This document shows, one piece after another, positions 15,201 through 21,779 of a stretch of 23,223 nt of DNA. Under the pieces are notes generated by a model. That model made no database searches. It saw nothing but the letters and a program-made list of their open reading frames with translations, and was not told where the DNA came from. Position 1 is the stretch's first letter, and each line of letters opens with the position of its first letter. A program made the position numbers and the translations under genes. Source of the stretch: an uncultured Bacilli bacterium (GTDB lineage Bacteria > Bacillota_I > Bacilli_A > RF39 > UBA660); assembly GCA_947631365.1 (NCBI GenBank), contig CANRLB010000005.1, positions 1 through 23,223 on the forward strand, written 5' to 3'.

Positions 15201-16050
15201 ATCAAGTGTCAATGGTAATGATTTCTATGATGGTGTTTATGTTTGTCATTATAGTGTTAACATTCCTGATGATGATCCTAAATGTCCAGATTGTCCAGTT
15301 GTTTGTCCACCAGGGGGAGCATGTTATTATGATGATCCTAAATGTCCATCATGTCCTGTAACATGTCCAAAATGTTTATATAATGGTGGTATAAATGTTG
15401 AAAGTAGACCAATTACGCCAGATAATTTAAATCCAAATGATAGAGATTTAGGTGCTAACTGGGATTCAGGAATTGATCCTAAAAATCCCGATGCTAATGT
15501 TAACATTACTACTTCTTTACAATTAAAAGCTTATGCAACAACTAAAGAAATTGAAAAAGATAGTCATACTATTTATGATGTAGATTTTAATGATACATCA
15601 AATAATGACTTTGCTATTGAAGTTACCTTAGACTCTAAAATGATTTCTAAAATTAAAGCTTACAATAGTCGTTATTCTGCTGGTAGTGGATATGCTAATG
15701 ATTCTCTTAAATGCTATGATTATACCTCTCCTGATGGAAAAGATTTTAAAAACATTTATTGTTATAGTACTTTTATAGATGAATTATTATATGATAGTGA
15801 CACTAAAGATAAAATAAAAATAAAAGGTAATAGATTAATTGGTAATTCGGAAACTGATACAGATTCCCTAAGACGTTCTCGTACCCAATCTTCTGGTTAT
15901 TGGACAACTTGGGATCAAGCTAAAGATCAATCTAATCAAGTTGATTGGCATGTAAATATTACTAATTATAATTTAGATTATTTCACTACTAAATTTGGTT
16001 ATAATAGTTCATTGGAAGTTGATTATGGCATTGGTCCATCTTGGAAATAG
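12280..16050 (+). CDS. Giant Cys-rich secreted protein, putative pilus-associated adhesin
   Basis: Secreted protein of 1256 residues with a signal peptide (1-24, ending VYA) and about 44 Cys residues, but no C-terminal membrane helix or sorting signal. Residues about 70-170 (IPAYCRESG with Cys79, then LTNEEAYTATVIAL) recall a thioester domain of Gram-positive adhesins, but the Gln of the usual ATQxAxW is Val160, so no thioester would form. Later parts include beta-rich segments with Cys pairs, a tandem CxxC block (998-1034) and a C-terminal domain with the pattern SLQLKAYATT. I recognise no family for the whole. ATG 12280 is preferred over an upstream in-frame codon at 12238, because AACGAGGGAG lies before it and it directly follows the previous stop. 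Its place at the head of the Tad-like operon suggests an exposed tip or adhesin (inference). Confidence 0.85.
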   Translation: MKKLKIKLLLFLLTFIFFNKSVYAKFECSINLGARKESLVTSSIKLEWYHFDKTKAVDQIWHEYYLMDKNTSQFIPAYCRESGRTTGFTETPVNFVCNDNNGVIFDTDFDEPNVRLYYDAGLMEILVKGYSNLENHQSAIYYLSEDNYQLTNEEAYTATVIALRAYEMLWPDIAQNLYYTKLYNAPFLYYANTFRNDYVSTIKTITGKEPNRISQDGGPSKWLIGGVDHTNYIVKFAKQLVDAGMNKALEFYKNPVVAKINVKQSASSRTTVTTVPNSNKKTYSFTDTYQINVENFLTNGNSYINISGIDCSNCIKYGVNTEIIIDNKTYKVDWNANENDRLKNIGDLLKMSGITNGSGTLEMQIKFDLTSDNYRCRDEIKYDLKFKYKDSSISNEAYNVHADSSVCSSGNCQNFYILTGENVPRESKISSTKKICTETECEILKESCEESGNQNSQACMNYNAQCKCSSYVSNVACSESKTSFEIKEGYEHDADSCSRPTEENIKSCVINNADENGNSYQSTEIISGNDYCSVWCKEDYEFIMPGNKGTYNLRTLDLKVNITGKKTCYTNNIDNDKFEDDFEQANDKIALDYNIYKYYQAAKSASYTSSYEDDASFQRHSHYVECKEGEEDCVFLNEKWQKLVYAEADYADGGESFYADWEFTPITTDGHVFNASDLATLLGSVNHGHTTCSVSGGTVKCNYRYYGTDAKCSHSTYNGKATCSCRDGSDGQTPASYFSSISLSTLLNNIKNSQQRLNTIINSYNSCSNWAMSYNFNPQINFSYDELYMDYIRNNQLVASGSVTSSSEIRRCAYETQDAAYEECKDSYGRSSWTTNNEVYEKSHLTCNVSSSSVSCSRDKSKINKTINMKESITKTGNYVTPKIFLNIFPHSMLAVMTQNGLIPNSNILENLPVGSRPQGYYDYSLSVENLGEYYFGSKAGQLGRIWGDEVNVVKTTLASTSSCRLPNSALLESSSVNGNDFYDGVYVCHYSVNIPDDDPKCPDCPVVCPPGGACYYDDPKCPSCPVTCPKCLYNGGINVESRPITPDNLNPNDRDLGANWDSGIDPKNPDANVNITTSLQLKAYATTKEIEKDSHTIYDVDFNDTSNNDFAIEVTLDSKMISKIKAYNSRYSAGSGYANDSLKCYDYTSPDGKDFKNIYCYSTFIDELLYDSDTKDKIKIKGNRLIGNSETDTDSLRRSRTQSSGYWTTWDQAKDQSNQVDWHVNITNYNLDYFTTKFGYNSSLEVDYGIGPSWK
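15271..15375 (+). repeat. 60-base tandem repeat encoding CxxC-rich segments
   Basis: An identical 18-base block (GATGATCCTAAATGTCCA) recurs exactly 60 bases later (15271 and 15331). It encodes DDPKCPDCPVVCPP followed by DDPKCPSCPVTCPK. Eight Cys residues fall in 35 positions, as in a disulfide-bonded stalk or a metal-binding knuckle. Confidence 0.75.
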
Positions 16051-16065
16051 AAAGGAAAGTTTTTA

Positions 16066-16491
16066 ATGAAAAATAGTTATTTGGGTTATTGGCTTGTTTT
16101 ACTTGGTGTTTTTGTTATTACAATTATGCTTTTAATTCGTAATATAACTGCTAATAGTTCCGAAGATTATCATACTTTAAAACAAATTAGCGAATCCGCT
16201 ATGGTTGATGCTATTGATATCGCTTATTATCGAGAATTTGGGGAACTTAAAATAAATAAAGAAAAATTTGTTGAAAGCTTTTTAAGAAGATTTACAGAAA
16301 ATATATCTACAAGTTCTAGTTACAAAATATTATTTACAGCCATATATGAAGCTCCTCCTAAAGTAAGTGTTGAAGTAACAAGTAAAACTGATAAATATGT
16401 AATTGCTAGTGATAGTAGTGATTTTGATATTGTAAGTAGTTTGGATTCAATATTAGAATTAGGAGATGGAGCTCCAAAAACGAATTCTTAG
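16066..16491 (+). CDS. TadE-like small membrane protein
   Basis: The 141-residue protein has a short charged N-terminus (MKNSYLGYW), one membrane helix (about 8-28) and an extracellular alpha/beta body. This layout matches TadE/TadF minor pseudopilins and DUF-type proteins found next to Tad genes in low-GC bacteria; sequence similarity is too weak to name a family. A run of Asp/Ser near the C-terminus (ASDSSDFDIVSSLDS) is notable. The gene follows the giant protein by 15 bases, with AAAGGAAAG before the ATG, and precedes the CpaB-like gene, so it belongs to the operon. Likely role: minor pilin or anchor for the secreted components (inference). Confidence 0.7.
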   Translation: MKNSYLGYWLVLLGVFVITIMLLIRNITANSSEDYHTLKQISESAMVDAIDIAYYREFGELKINKEKFVESFLRRFTENISTSSSYKILFTAIYEAPPKVSVEVTSKTDKYVIASDSSDFDIVSSLDSILELGDGAPKTNS

Positions 16492-16516
16492 TTATTAATA
16501 GGATGGTGAGATAAAA

Positions 16517-17308
16517 ATGGGAAATATATTAGAAACATTTAAAAGGTTTTTAAAAAATAAAAATACAGTGACAATACTAGCGGTTTTAGCAGGAATTATT
16601 GTATTATGGTATTTTTATAATCGAAGAGTTAATGAAGCAATAACGACGATTAGAATACCATATGCAATTAAAGCTATTGATACGGCAAATAGAATAGAAA
16701 ATGATAATATTGGTTATAAAGAAATAACAAGAGTTACCACTAAGGATAGTGACATAATTACAAATGCTTCAGAATTAGAAGGAAAATATATTTGTAAAGG
16801 GACTAGTATTCCAAAAGATGGTTTCTTTTACAAAACACAAGTTTGTGATGCGAAAGATATACCTGGAACAATTTCGGAAGACTTGGAGCCTGGTTATGCT
16901 TTATATTCTTTGCCAGTTAATTCTAGATCTACTTATGGTAATTCAATTGAAGAAGGACAATATATAGATATATACATTTCTGCGGTTACTGATGAGGGAA
17001 GAGTAATATATGGTAGTTTAATAGATAGTATTAAAGTAAAGGCCGTTAAAGATGCAAGTAATAAAGATGTCTTTTGGGATTCAACTGCTGGTGATACAGC
17101 TTATCTAATCTTTGCTGTGCCAGAAAATGTTGAAGGGCAAAAAAATATTCTATTATTATTAAAAATGACTGATTTTGATACTAAACATTCTATAAAACTT
17201 GAACCTGTTTTAAGGGGACATACATATACAGAAAACCCTGGTTCAACACATGTATCTAGTGATGAGTTAGAACAATTTATATTACAAAATTATTCTTGGA
17301 TATCTTAA
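16517..17308 (+). CDS. cpaB: CpaB/RcpC-like pilus assembly protein with SAF domain
   Basis: Membrane-anchored protein of 263 residues: N-terminal helix at about 17-35, then a SAF-type domain (IPYAIKAIDTANRIENDNIGYKEI, about 47-100), then a beta-rich part with YALYSLPVNSRSTYGNSIEEGQYIDIYIS, the pattern by which CpaB proteins are recognised. In Tad systems CpaB/RcpC is an envelope component linking the inner membrane to the growing pilus. In a Gram-positive it probably spans the wall, since there is no secretin. ATG 16517 follows AGGATGGTGAG. The next gene, the ATPase, starts 17 bases after its stop. Confidence 0.82.
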   Translation: MGNILETFKRFLKNKNTVTILAVLAGIIVLWYFYNRRVNEAITTIRIPYAIKAIDTANRIENDNIGYKEITRVTTKDSDIITNASELEGKYICKGTSIPKDGFFYKTQVCDAKDIPGTISEDLEPGYALYSLPVNSRSTYGNSIEEGQYIDIYISAVTDEGRVIYGSLIDSIKVKAVKDASNKDVFWDSTAGDTAYLIFAVPENVEGQKNILLLLKMTDFDTKHSIKLEPVLRGHTYTENPGSTHVSSDELEQFILQNYSWIS

Positions 17309-17324
17309 AAAAGGAGGGGCAATA

Positions 17325-18419
17325 GTGAATGATGCTATATTTTCACAAATAGATTTCGGACCTTTAAAAGAATTTTTAGATGATGATAATGTTACCGATA
17401 TTTCTTATGGAAATAATGGCCAAGTTCATTTAAAGACTCTTAATAAGGGTGTTTTTAGAATTGATAGGCCAGAAATTAATAATTCTTTAATGGAAAAGTT
17501 GGCTTTTCAATGTTCAAATGTTATGGGTAAGACCTTTAATATGGCTCATCCCTTTTTGGATGCTGAATCAGCAGAACTTCGTTTAAATTTTATTCATGAT
17601 TCTATTGCCACTAATGGAATATCTTGTGTAATTAGAAAAACTCCTGCTAAGATAAGATTAAATAAAGAAAAATTAATTAATGAACAATATGTTACAGAAG
17701 ATTTGCTTAATTTTTTGCTTACTTGTGTAGAGGGACATTGCAATATTATTGTAAGTGGTGAGACTGGTTCTGGTAAAACAGAGTTAGTAAAGTATCTTGC
17801 CAGTCACACTAAAGAAAATGAAAAAATAATTACCATTGAAGATACTCTGGAATTACACCTAGATAAAATTTTTCCTCACCGTGATATAGTAGCAATGAAA
17901 ACTAATAATATTGCTACTTATAGTGATGTTTTAGTAGCGTGTATGCGGCAAAATCCTCGTTGGATTTTATTATCCGAAGTTCGTAGTGCAGAAGCTGTTA
18001 CTGCGGTTCGTAATTCAATTTCATCAGGTCATAATATTATTTCAACAATTCACTCTGATAGTGCTAGAAATGTTCCAATGCGGATGTATTCTTTACTAGA
18101 ATCTAGCCAAGATATTGAACAATTTTTAAAATCTATTCATCGTTATGTTCAATTAGCAATTCATGTTAAAGGATATATGAGTAAAGAACTAGGGAGATTT
18201 CAAAGAGAGATTGTCGAAGTATGTGAATTTTATGTTGATGAAAATAATGAAGCTGGATATAACATTATATATAAAAAGGGATTAGATAAATCTATGCAAT
18301 TTAATAATCCAACTAAGTATTTAAAAGAATATTTAGGTAGTCAAGGGGTTATAATTGAAGATAATCTTTTTAAAAAAACAAATGATGATATAAATGAAGA
18401 TAATATTGATTTATTGTAA
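17325..18419 (+). CDS. cpaF: CpaF/TadA-type secretion ATPase (VirB11/GspE family)
   Basis: Cytoplasmic hexameric ATPase that powers pilus assembly or secretion. Walker A is GETGSGKT (145-152), the Asp box is ITIEDTLEL (169-177), the degenerate Walker B is RWILLSEVR (212-220, Glu218) and the His box is SGHNIISTIHSDSA (234-247). All are intact, so it should be active. The 364 residues include only a short N-terminal domain (about 1-120); typical TadA proteins are longer. GTG 17325 has a near-perfect AAGGAGGGG 6 bases upstream. It is followed by TadB- and TadC-like genes, the standard Tad order, which favours a pilus or type II-like role over conjugation. Confidence 0.93.
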   Translation: MNDAIFSQIDFGPLKEFLDDDNVTDISYGNNGQVHLKTLNKGVFRIDRPEINNSLMEKLAFQCSNVMGKTFNMAHPFLDAESAELRLNFIHDSIATNGISCVIRKTPAKIRLNKEKLINEQYVTEDLLNFLLTCVEGHCNIIVSGETGSGKTELVKYLASHTKENEKIITIEDTLELHLDKIFPHRDIVAMKTNNIATYSDVLVACMRQNPRWILLSEVRSAEAVTAVRNSISSGHNIISTIHSDSARNVPMRMYSLLESSQDIEQFLKSIHRYVQLAIHVKGYMSKELGRFQREIVEVCEFYVDENNEAGYNIIYKKGLDKSMQFNNPTKYLKEYLGSQGVIIEDNLFKKTNDDINEDNIDLL

Positions 18420-18434
18420 AGGAAGTGGTGCTAA

Positions 18435-19346
18435 ATGAGAACTCTACCAGAACTATTAATTTTAATATTTTTGGGCTTATTTGTAGTTTTTTATCGAAAA
18501 AAATCTAATGGCGATACTAATTCTATTAAAATGATGGCTAATGCGGTAGAAGATATTTATAATAAATATGCACCATATTCTTTTAAGGTTGTGAGAGAAA
18601 AATCCAAAGAATTGGGACAAGAATATACAGTAAGACAATATATAACTCAAATTGCTGTTTTAGGTGGTTTCGCTGCTTTAATTGGCTACTTTTATTTTTA
18701 TAGTATTTTATGGGCTTTAATATATGGAATAGCTACCATAGCTTTTATTCCCTATTTAGCTTATTTAAGATGCAAAAGAATATATAGTGAATTTATTTTT
18801 GAACAAATTCAAACTTATACAACGAATGTTATAATGGAATTTAATACTACTCAAAGTTTTGTTAAAAGTTTGGAAGGTGTTAGGGATTCGGGAGTTATTG
18901 AAGAACCTGTTTTAGGGGATATTAAAAAAATGATTGAATTAGCTTATAAAAATGGTACTATTGATGAATCAATAGAATATTTTAATAACAAATATCCTTA
19001 TTATATGGTTAAAAATATGCATCAATTATTCTTGCAAATAACTAAAGAGGGTGCTAGAGATACAGGAGAATCACTAGAAAATATGTCTATGGACATTGAC
19101 TCTTTAGTTGAAGGTGTTTATCGTGATCAAATGGATCGAAAAAACTTTCATAAAAAATTCTTAACTTTTGCAATGGTTTTGTTTTCTTTGGTTGTAGTAG
19201 TTGAATTTATGTTAGGTGAAGATAATTATATTGAATTATTGGATATTTGGTATGTTCAATTAATTCTTCATATTATAATTTTGATTAATGTGTATTTCTT
19301 AATTACAGGTGAAAAATATTATAATGAAGATGTGGGGGCAGAATAA
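18435..19346 (+). CDS. tadB: TadB-like inner membrane platform protein (T2SSF family)
   Basis: Platform protein of 303 residues with membrane helices at about 5-20 and 75-110, a cytoplasmic T2SSF-type segment (about 120-235, starting FEQIQTYTTNVIMEFNTTQSF), and two helices near 240-295. This is the layout of TadB proteins, which transmit ATPase motion to pilin subunits. It lies 15 bases after the cpaF-like gene with AAGGAAGTGG before the ATG. Its stop codon overlaps the next start (TAATG), so TadB and TadC are probably made in equal amounts, consistent with forming a complex. Confidence 0.85.
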   Translation: MRTLPELLILIFLGLFVVFYRKKSNGDTNSIKMMANAVEDIYNKYAPYSFKVVREKSKELGQEYTVRQYITQIAVLGGFAALIGYFYFYSILWALIYGIATIAFIPYLAYLRCKRIYSEFIFEQIQTYTTNVIMEFNTTQSFVKSLEGVRDSGVIEEPVLGDIKKMIELAYKNGTIDESIEYFNNKYPYYMVKNMHQLFLQITKEGARDTGESLENMSMDIDSLVEGVYRDQMDRKNFHKKFLTFAMVLFSLVVVVEFMLGEDNYIELLDIWYVQLILHIIILINVYFLITGEKYYNEDVGAE

Positions 19347-20134
19347 TGCAAGTAGAAATAATAATTATTGCTATGTTAATTTTTCTTGTTTTAAGTTATA
19401 ATGGCCAAATAAGTATAAAAGGCTTTATAGATGATAGCTTTTTTATCTTTCGAAAATTAAAAGAAGATGATTGGGATTTTTATGTTAGAGCTAAATATGG
19501 CGATAGTGTGTCTCCAGATGCTATTTTTTCTAAAAGGATTAGAAATGGTTTAATGGTAATAGTGGTTACTTTATTTTTCTTTCTTAATAATTTAACAGCA
19601 ATAAAAATTCTTATATCATTTGTTTTGGGATATTTAATTTTTAAAATGGATTATTTAAATATTAAATCTTATTATAAAAAGCATATTTTTTATATCGATA
19701 GTATGCTTCCATATTACTTAAAAAGTATTGAAATATTAATTCAACATTATACTGTACCAGTTGCTATTGGAAAATCAGTTTTAGATGCTCCGGATATTTT
19801 TAAAGATGGACTACAAGAAATGATTAATGAAATAAATGCGGGCGACGATTCAATAAATCCTTATATGAATTTTGCTAAAAAATATCCGGTGAGAGATTCA
19901 ATGCGAATGATGAGACTTTTATATCGTTTAAGTTTAGGTAGTCAAGAAAGAAAGCAAGAACAAATGATAATGTTTTCAAGAACTATTTCTAATTTACAAC
20001 AAAAAGCTCGGGAAACAAAATATAAAAATCGGTTAGATAAAATGGAAAGCAAAACTATGAGTATGTTAATATCTACAGGATTTGGAGTAATGGTTTTACT
20101 AATATTTGCAGTTATGCAAATGATGAGTTTTTAA
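19346..20134 (+). CDS. tadC: TadC-like inner membrane platform protein
   Basis: The 262-residue protein has an N-terminal helix, two hydrophobic segments around 70-105, a cytoplasmic helical segment (HIFYIDSMLPYYLKSIEILIQ and after, about 110-235) and a C-terminal helix. It is similar in plan to the preceding protein and is its usual partner in Tad operons. The pairing with TadB by a one-base start/stop overlap supports the call more than residue-level matches do. It is the last gene before an internal terminator, so the upstream block (secreted proteins, CpaB, ATPase, platform) is transcriptionally set apart from the pilin block. Confidence 0.8.
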   Translation: MQVEIIIIAMLIFLVLSYNGQISIKGFIDDSFFIFRKLKEDDWDFYVRAKYGDSVSPDAIFSKRIRNGLMVIVVTLFFFLNNLTAIKILISFVLGYLIFKMDYLNIKSYYKKHIFYIDSMLPYYLKSIEILIQHYTVPVAIGKSVLDAPDIFKDGLQEMINEINAGDDSINPYMNFAKKYPVRDSMRMMRLLYRLSLGSQERKQEQMIMFSRTISNLQQKARETKYKNRLDKMESKTMSMLISTGFGVMVLLIFAVMQMMSF

Positions 20135-20153
20135 AAAATGTATATTTGTTATC

Positions 20154-20193
20154 AAAAAAAGCAATTTTACCAAAAATTAGATTGCTATTTTTT
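20154..20193 (+). terminator. Internal terminator between the platform and pilin genes
   Basis: An AGCAAT/ATTGCT stem (20160-20165 with 20181-20186) is extended after one mismatch by A-T pairs and followed by a T-rich run (20188-20193). It is probably partial, allowing some read-through into the pilin genes. Confidence 0.6.
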
Positions 20194-20210
20194 CATAAAT
20201 TAGTTATAAT
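20182..20210 (+). promoter_or_regulatory. Internal promoter for the pilin-like genes
   Basis: TTGCTA (20182-20187), a 17-base spacer and a perfect TATAAT (20205-20210). The -35 is the 3' arm of the terminator stem. Separate transcription would allow the abundant pilin-like proteins to be made in excess over the machine parts. Confidence 0.7.
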
Positions 20211-20247
20211 AATTTTATAGTAGAGATGAATAGGGAGATGATTTATT

Positions 20248-20511
20248 TTGAAAGAAGCGACAGGTGAATTAAACATGACCGTTGTAACAATAGTTGCAAT
20301 TGCGGCTTTAGTAGCTTTCTTTTATTTAATTATATGGCCAGCCATTCAAACTGGAATGACCTTACAATCTGCTTGTAGCAGTTATGGTAATGGTCAAACT
20401 CAAAGAATGGAATTCAAAGATGATGAGGGAAATACAAGTGTAATTTGTGAAAATGGAGTATGTACTGATTGGACTTCTGGTCAAGCAGGTACTTCTAGAA
20501 CATGTGATTAA
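20248..20511 (+). CDS. Small pilin-like membrane protein 1
   Basis: The 87-residue protein has a short N-terminus (MKEATGELN), one hydrophobic helix (about 11-33) and a small polar C-terminal domain with four Cys. It shares its N-terminal pattern MK(E/Q)ATG(E/D)LN with the next gene, so the two are paralogues. Size, layout and position behind TadB/TadC and before TadE-like genes suggest a major pilin-like subunit. A prepilin site after Gly6 is conceivable, but the Glu at +5 of classical type IV pilins is missing. The start is TTG 20248 with GGGAG 10 bases upstream; the nearer ATG at 20238 is out of frame. Confidence 0.75.
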   Translation: MKEATGELNMTVVTIVAIAALVAFFYLIIWPAIQTGMTLQSACSSYGNGQTQRMEFKDDEGNTSVICENGVCTDWTSGQAGTSRTCD

Positions 20512-20519
20512 TACTTATT

Positions 20520-20753
20520 ATGAAGCAAGCAACGGGAGACCTTAATTCTGGGGTTGTTGTATTAGTGGCTATTGGTATCCTAATAGCCTTTTTTTACTAC
20601 ACACTATGGCCGATGTTAAAACAAAATTTTGATGCTCAATCACAATGCAGTAAGGCAATTTGTAATAGTTGTCCAGATTCCAATTGTGATTATGTGACTT
20701 GTCATTTAAAAGATGATCCTAGTAATACTTTTGAATGCGTATATAAAGGTTAA
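20520..20753 (+). CDS. Small pilin-like membrane protein 2
   Basis: A 77-residue paralogue of the preceding gene: MKQATGDLN, hydrophobic helix (about 11-31), then a short extracellular tail with six Cys (CSKAICNSCPDSNC and two more). The high Cys content suggests disulfide or metal stabilisation outside the cell. The ATG lies 8 bases after the previous stop with no visible Shine-Dalgarno sequence in the gap, so translation probably depends on re-initiation by ribosomes finishing the first gene. This would tie the ratio of the two proteins. Confidence 0.72.
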   Translation: MKQATGDLNSGVVVLVAIGILIAFFYYTLWPMLKQNFDAQSQCSKAICNSCPDSNCDYVTCHLKDDPSNTFECVYKG

Positions 20754-20765
20754 GGAAGTGACGTT

Positions 20766-21278
20766 ATGAAAGATGCTTTGAGTGGGATTTCAATATTTCA
20801 AATAGTAATAGTTTTTATTTTAATTTTTACAGGTATAATGTGTTTAACAATAAATCATGCCAAAGCATTTGGCGTTAAAGATGAAATTATTAATATTATT
20901 GAATCTGAAGATATAACAAATGTTAATGATTTAAATGGCCTTAGTCCAGAAACCGCTACTAAAATAGCGGAAAAATTGGGTGATTTTGGTTATCGAGTTG
21001 ATGGAAATTGTCCTGATTCTTCTTGGATTGGTTATAAAAGGGATGGTAGCATTTCTTATAGTGGTAAAGCAGCATTTTGTATTCGAGCTAATGATTTAAC
21101 TAAATCAATTTATAATGATTTAACTAATGCTTGTCATAATAATAATTGTGAGGCAGTTATTGTAGGATTACCACCAATGGTTTATTATGATATTGCTCTT
21201 TTCTATCAATTAGATATTCCATTAACTACTGGTTTAAATTTTAGAATTTATGGTTCAACTAAAACTTTAATTGGATAG
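20766..21278 (+). CDS. TadE-like pseudopilin 1
   Basis: The 170-residue protein has an N-terminal helix (about 10-28, after MKDALSGIS), a helical stretch with KDEIINIIE, and a C-terminal beta domain ending DIPLTTGLNFRIYGSTKTLIG. The ending resembles TadE/TadG minor pilins and matches the next gene in pattern (LP, then Phe-x-(I/V)-x-G-x-TK). Cys pairs (NCPD, AFCIR, ACHNNNC) suggest disulfides outside the cell. It starts 12 bases after pilin-like 2 with AAGGAAGTGACG before the ATG. Likely role: minor pilin or priming subunit (inference). Confidence 0.72.
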   Translation: MKDALSGISIFQIVIVFILIFTGIMCLTINHAKAFGVKDEIINIIESEDITNVNDLNGLSPETATKIAEKLGDFGYRVDGNCPDSSWIGYKRDGSISYSGKAAFCIRANDLTKSIYNDLTNACHNNNCEAVIVGLPPMVYYDIALFYQLDIPLTTGLNFRIYGSTKTLIG

Positions 21279-21285
21279 GTGAGTA

Positions 21286-21765
21286 ATGAAAGAGGGAATT
21301 TCTTTAACTACGCTTTTTAAAGCATTAGTATTATTTACTATTTTATTTGCAGCTTTTTTATCTTTAGCAATTATATATAATAAGGCTTATAAATTGAAAA
21401 ATGAAGTTCTTACTATTATTGAAAAATACGAAGGAATTACTTCAACATCTTTAGGAATAATTAATAATTATTTATATTTAAATGGATATAGTGCTATGGG
21501 ATCTTGTGAAGTTGGTGAATATGGAAGTACTGATTTAACTAATACAAATTTAGAATTGGTTAATTCTAGTAATAAAAGATATTATTATTGCCTATCTCAA
21601 AAGTGTACAACTGGACGTTGTGTTGTTGAAAATAATAATAAAATATATTTTAAATTTAAAATATTTTTTGGCTTTAATCTACCATATTTTGAAGATTTGT
21701 TAACCTTTAATGTTTCTGGTGAGACAAAAAAAATAAGATTTTTTGATTTAGATCAAAGATTATAA
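21286..21765 (+). CDS. TadE-like pseudopilin 2
   Basis: A 159-residue protein of the same plan as its upstream neighbour: MKEGISLTT, membrane helix (about 11-31), LKNEVLTIIEKYEG, and a C-terminal beta domain with FGFNLPYFEDLLTFNVSGETKKIRFF. The two genes probably arose by duplication. They lie 7 bases apart with TAGGTGAG before the ATG. Cys residues (GSCE, YYCLSQKC, GRCV) recall its neighbour. Likely a second minor pilin of the same machine. Confidence 0.72.
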   Translation: MKEGISLTTLFKALVLFTILFAAFLSLAIIYNKAYKLKNEVLTIIEKYEGITSTSLGIINNYLYLNGYSAMGSCEVGEYGSTDLTNTNLELVNSSNKRYYYCLSQKCTTGRCVVENNNKIYFKFKIFFGFNLPYFEDLLTFNVSGETKKIRFFDLDQRL

Positions 21766-21779
21766 TTTAGGAGGACTAT

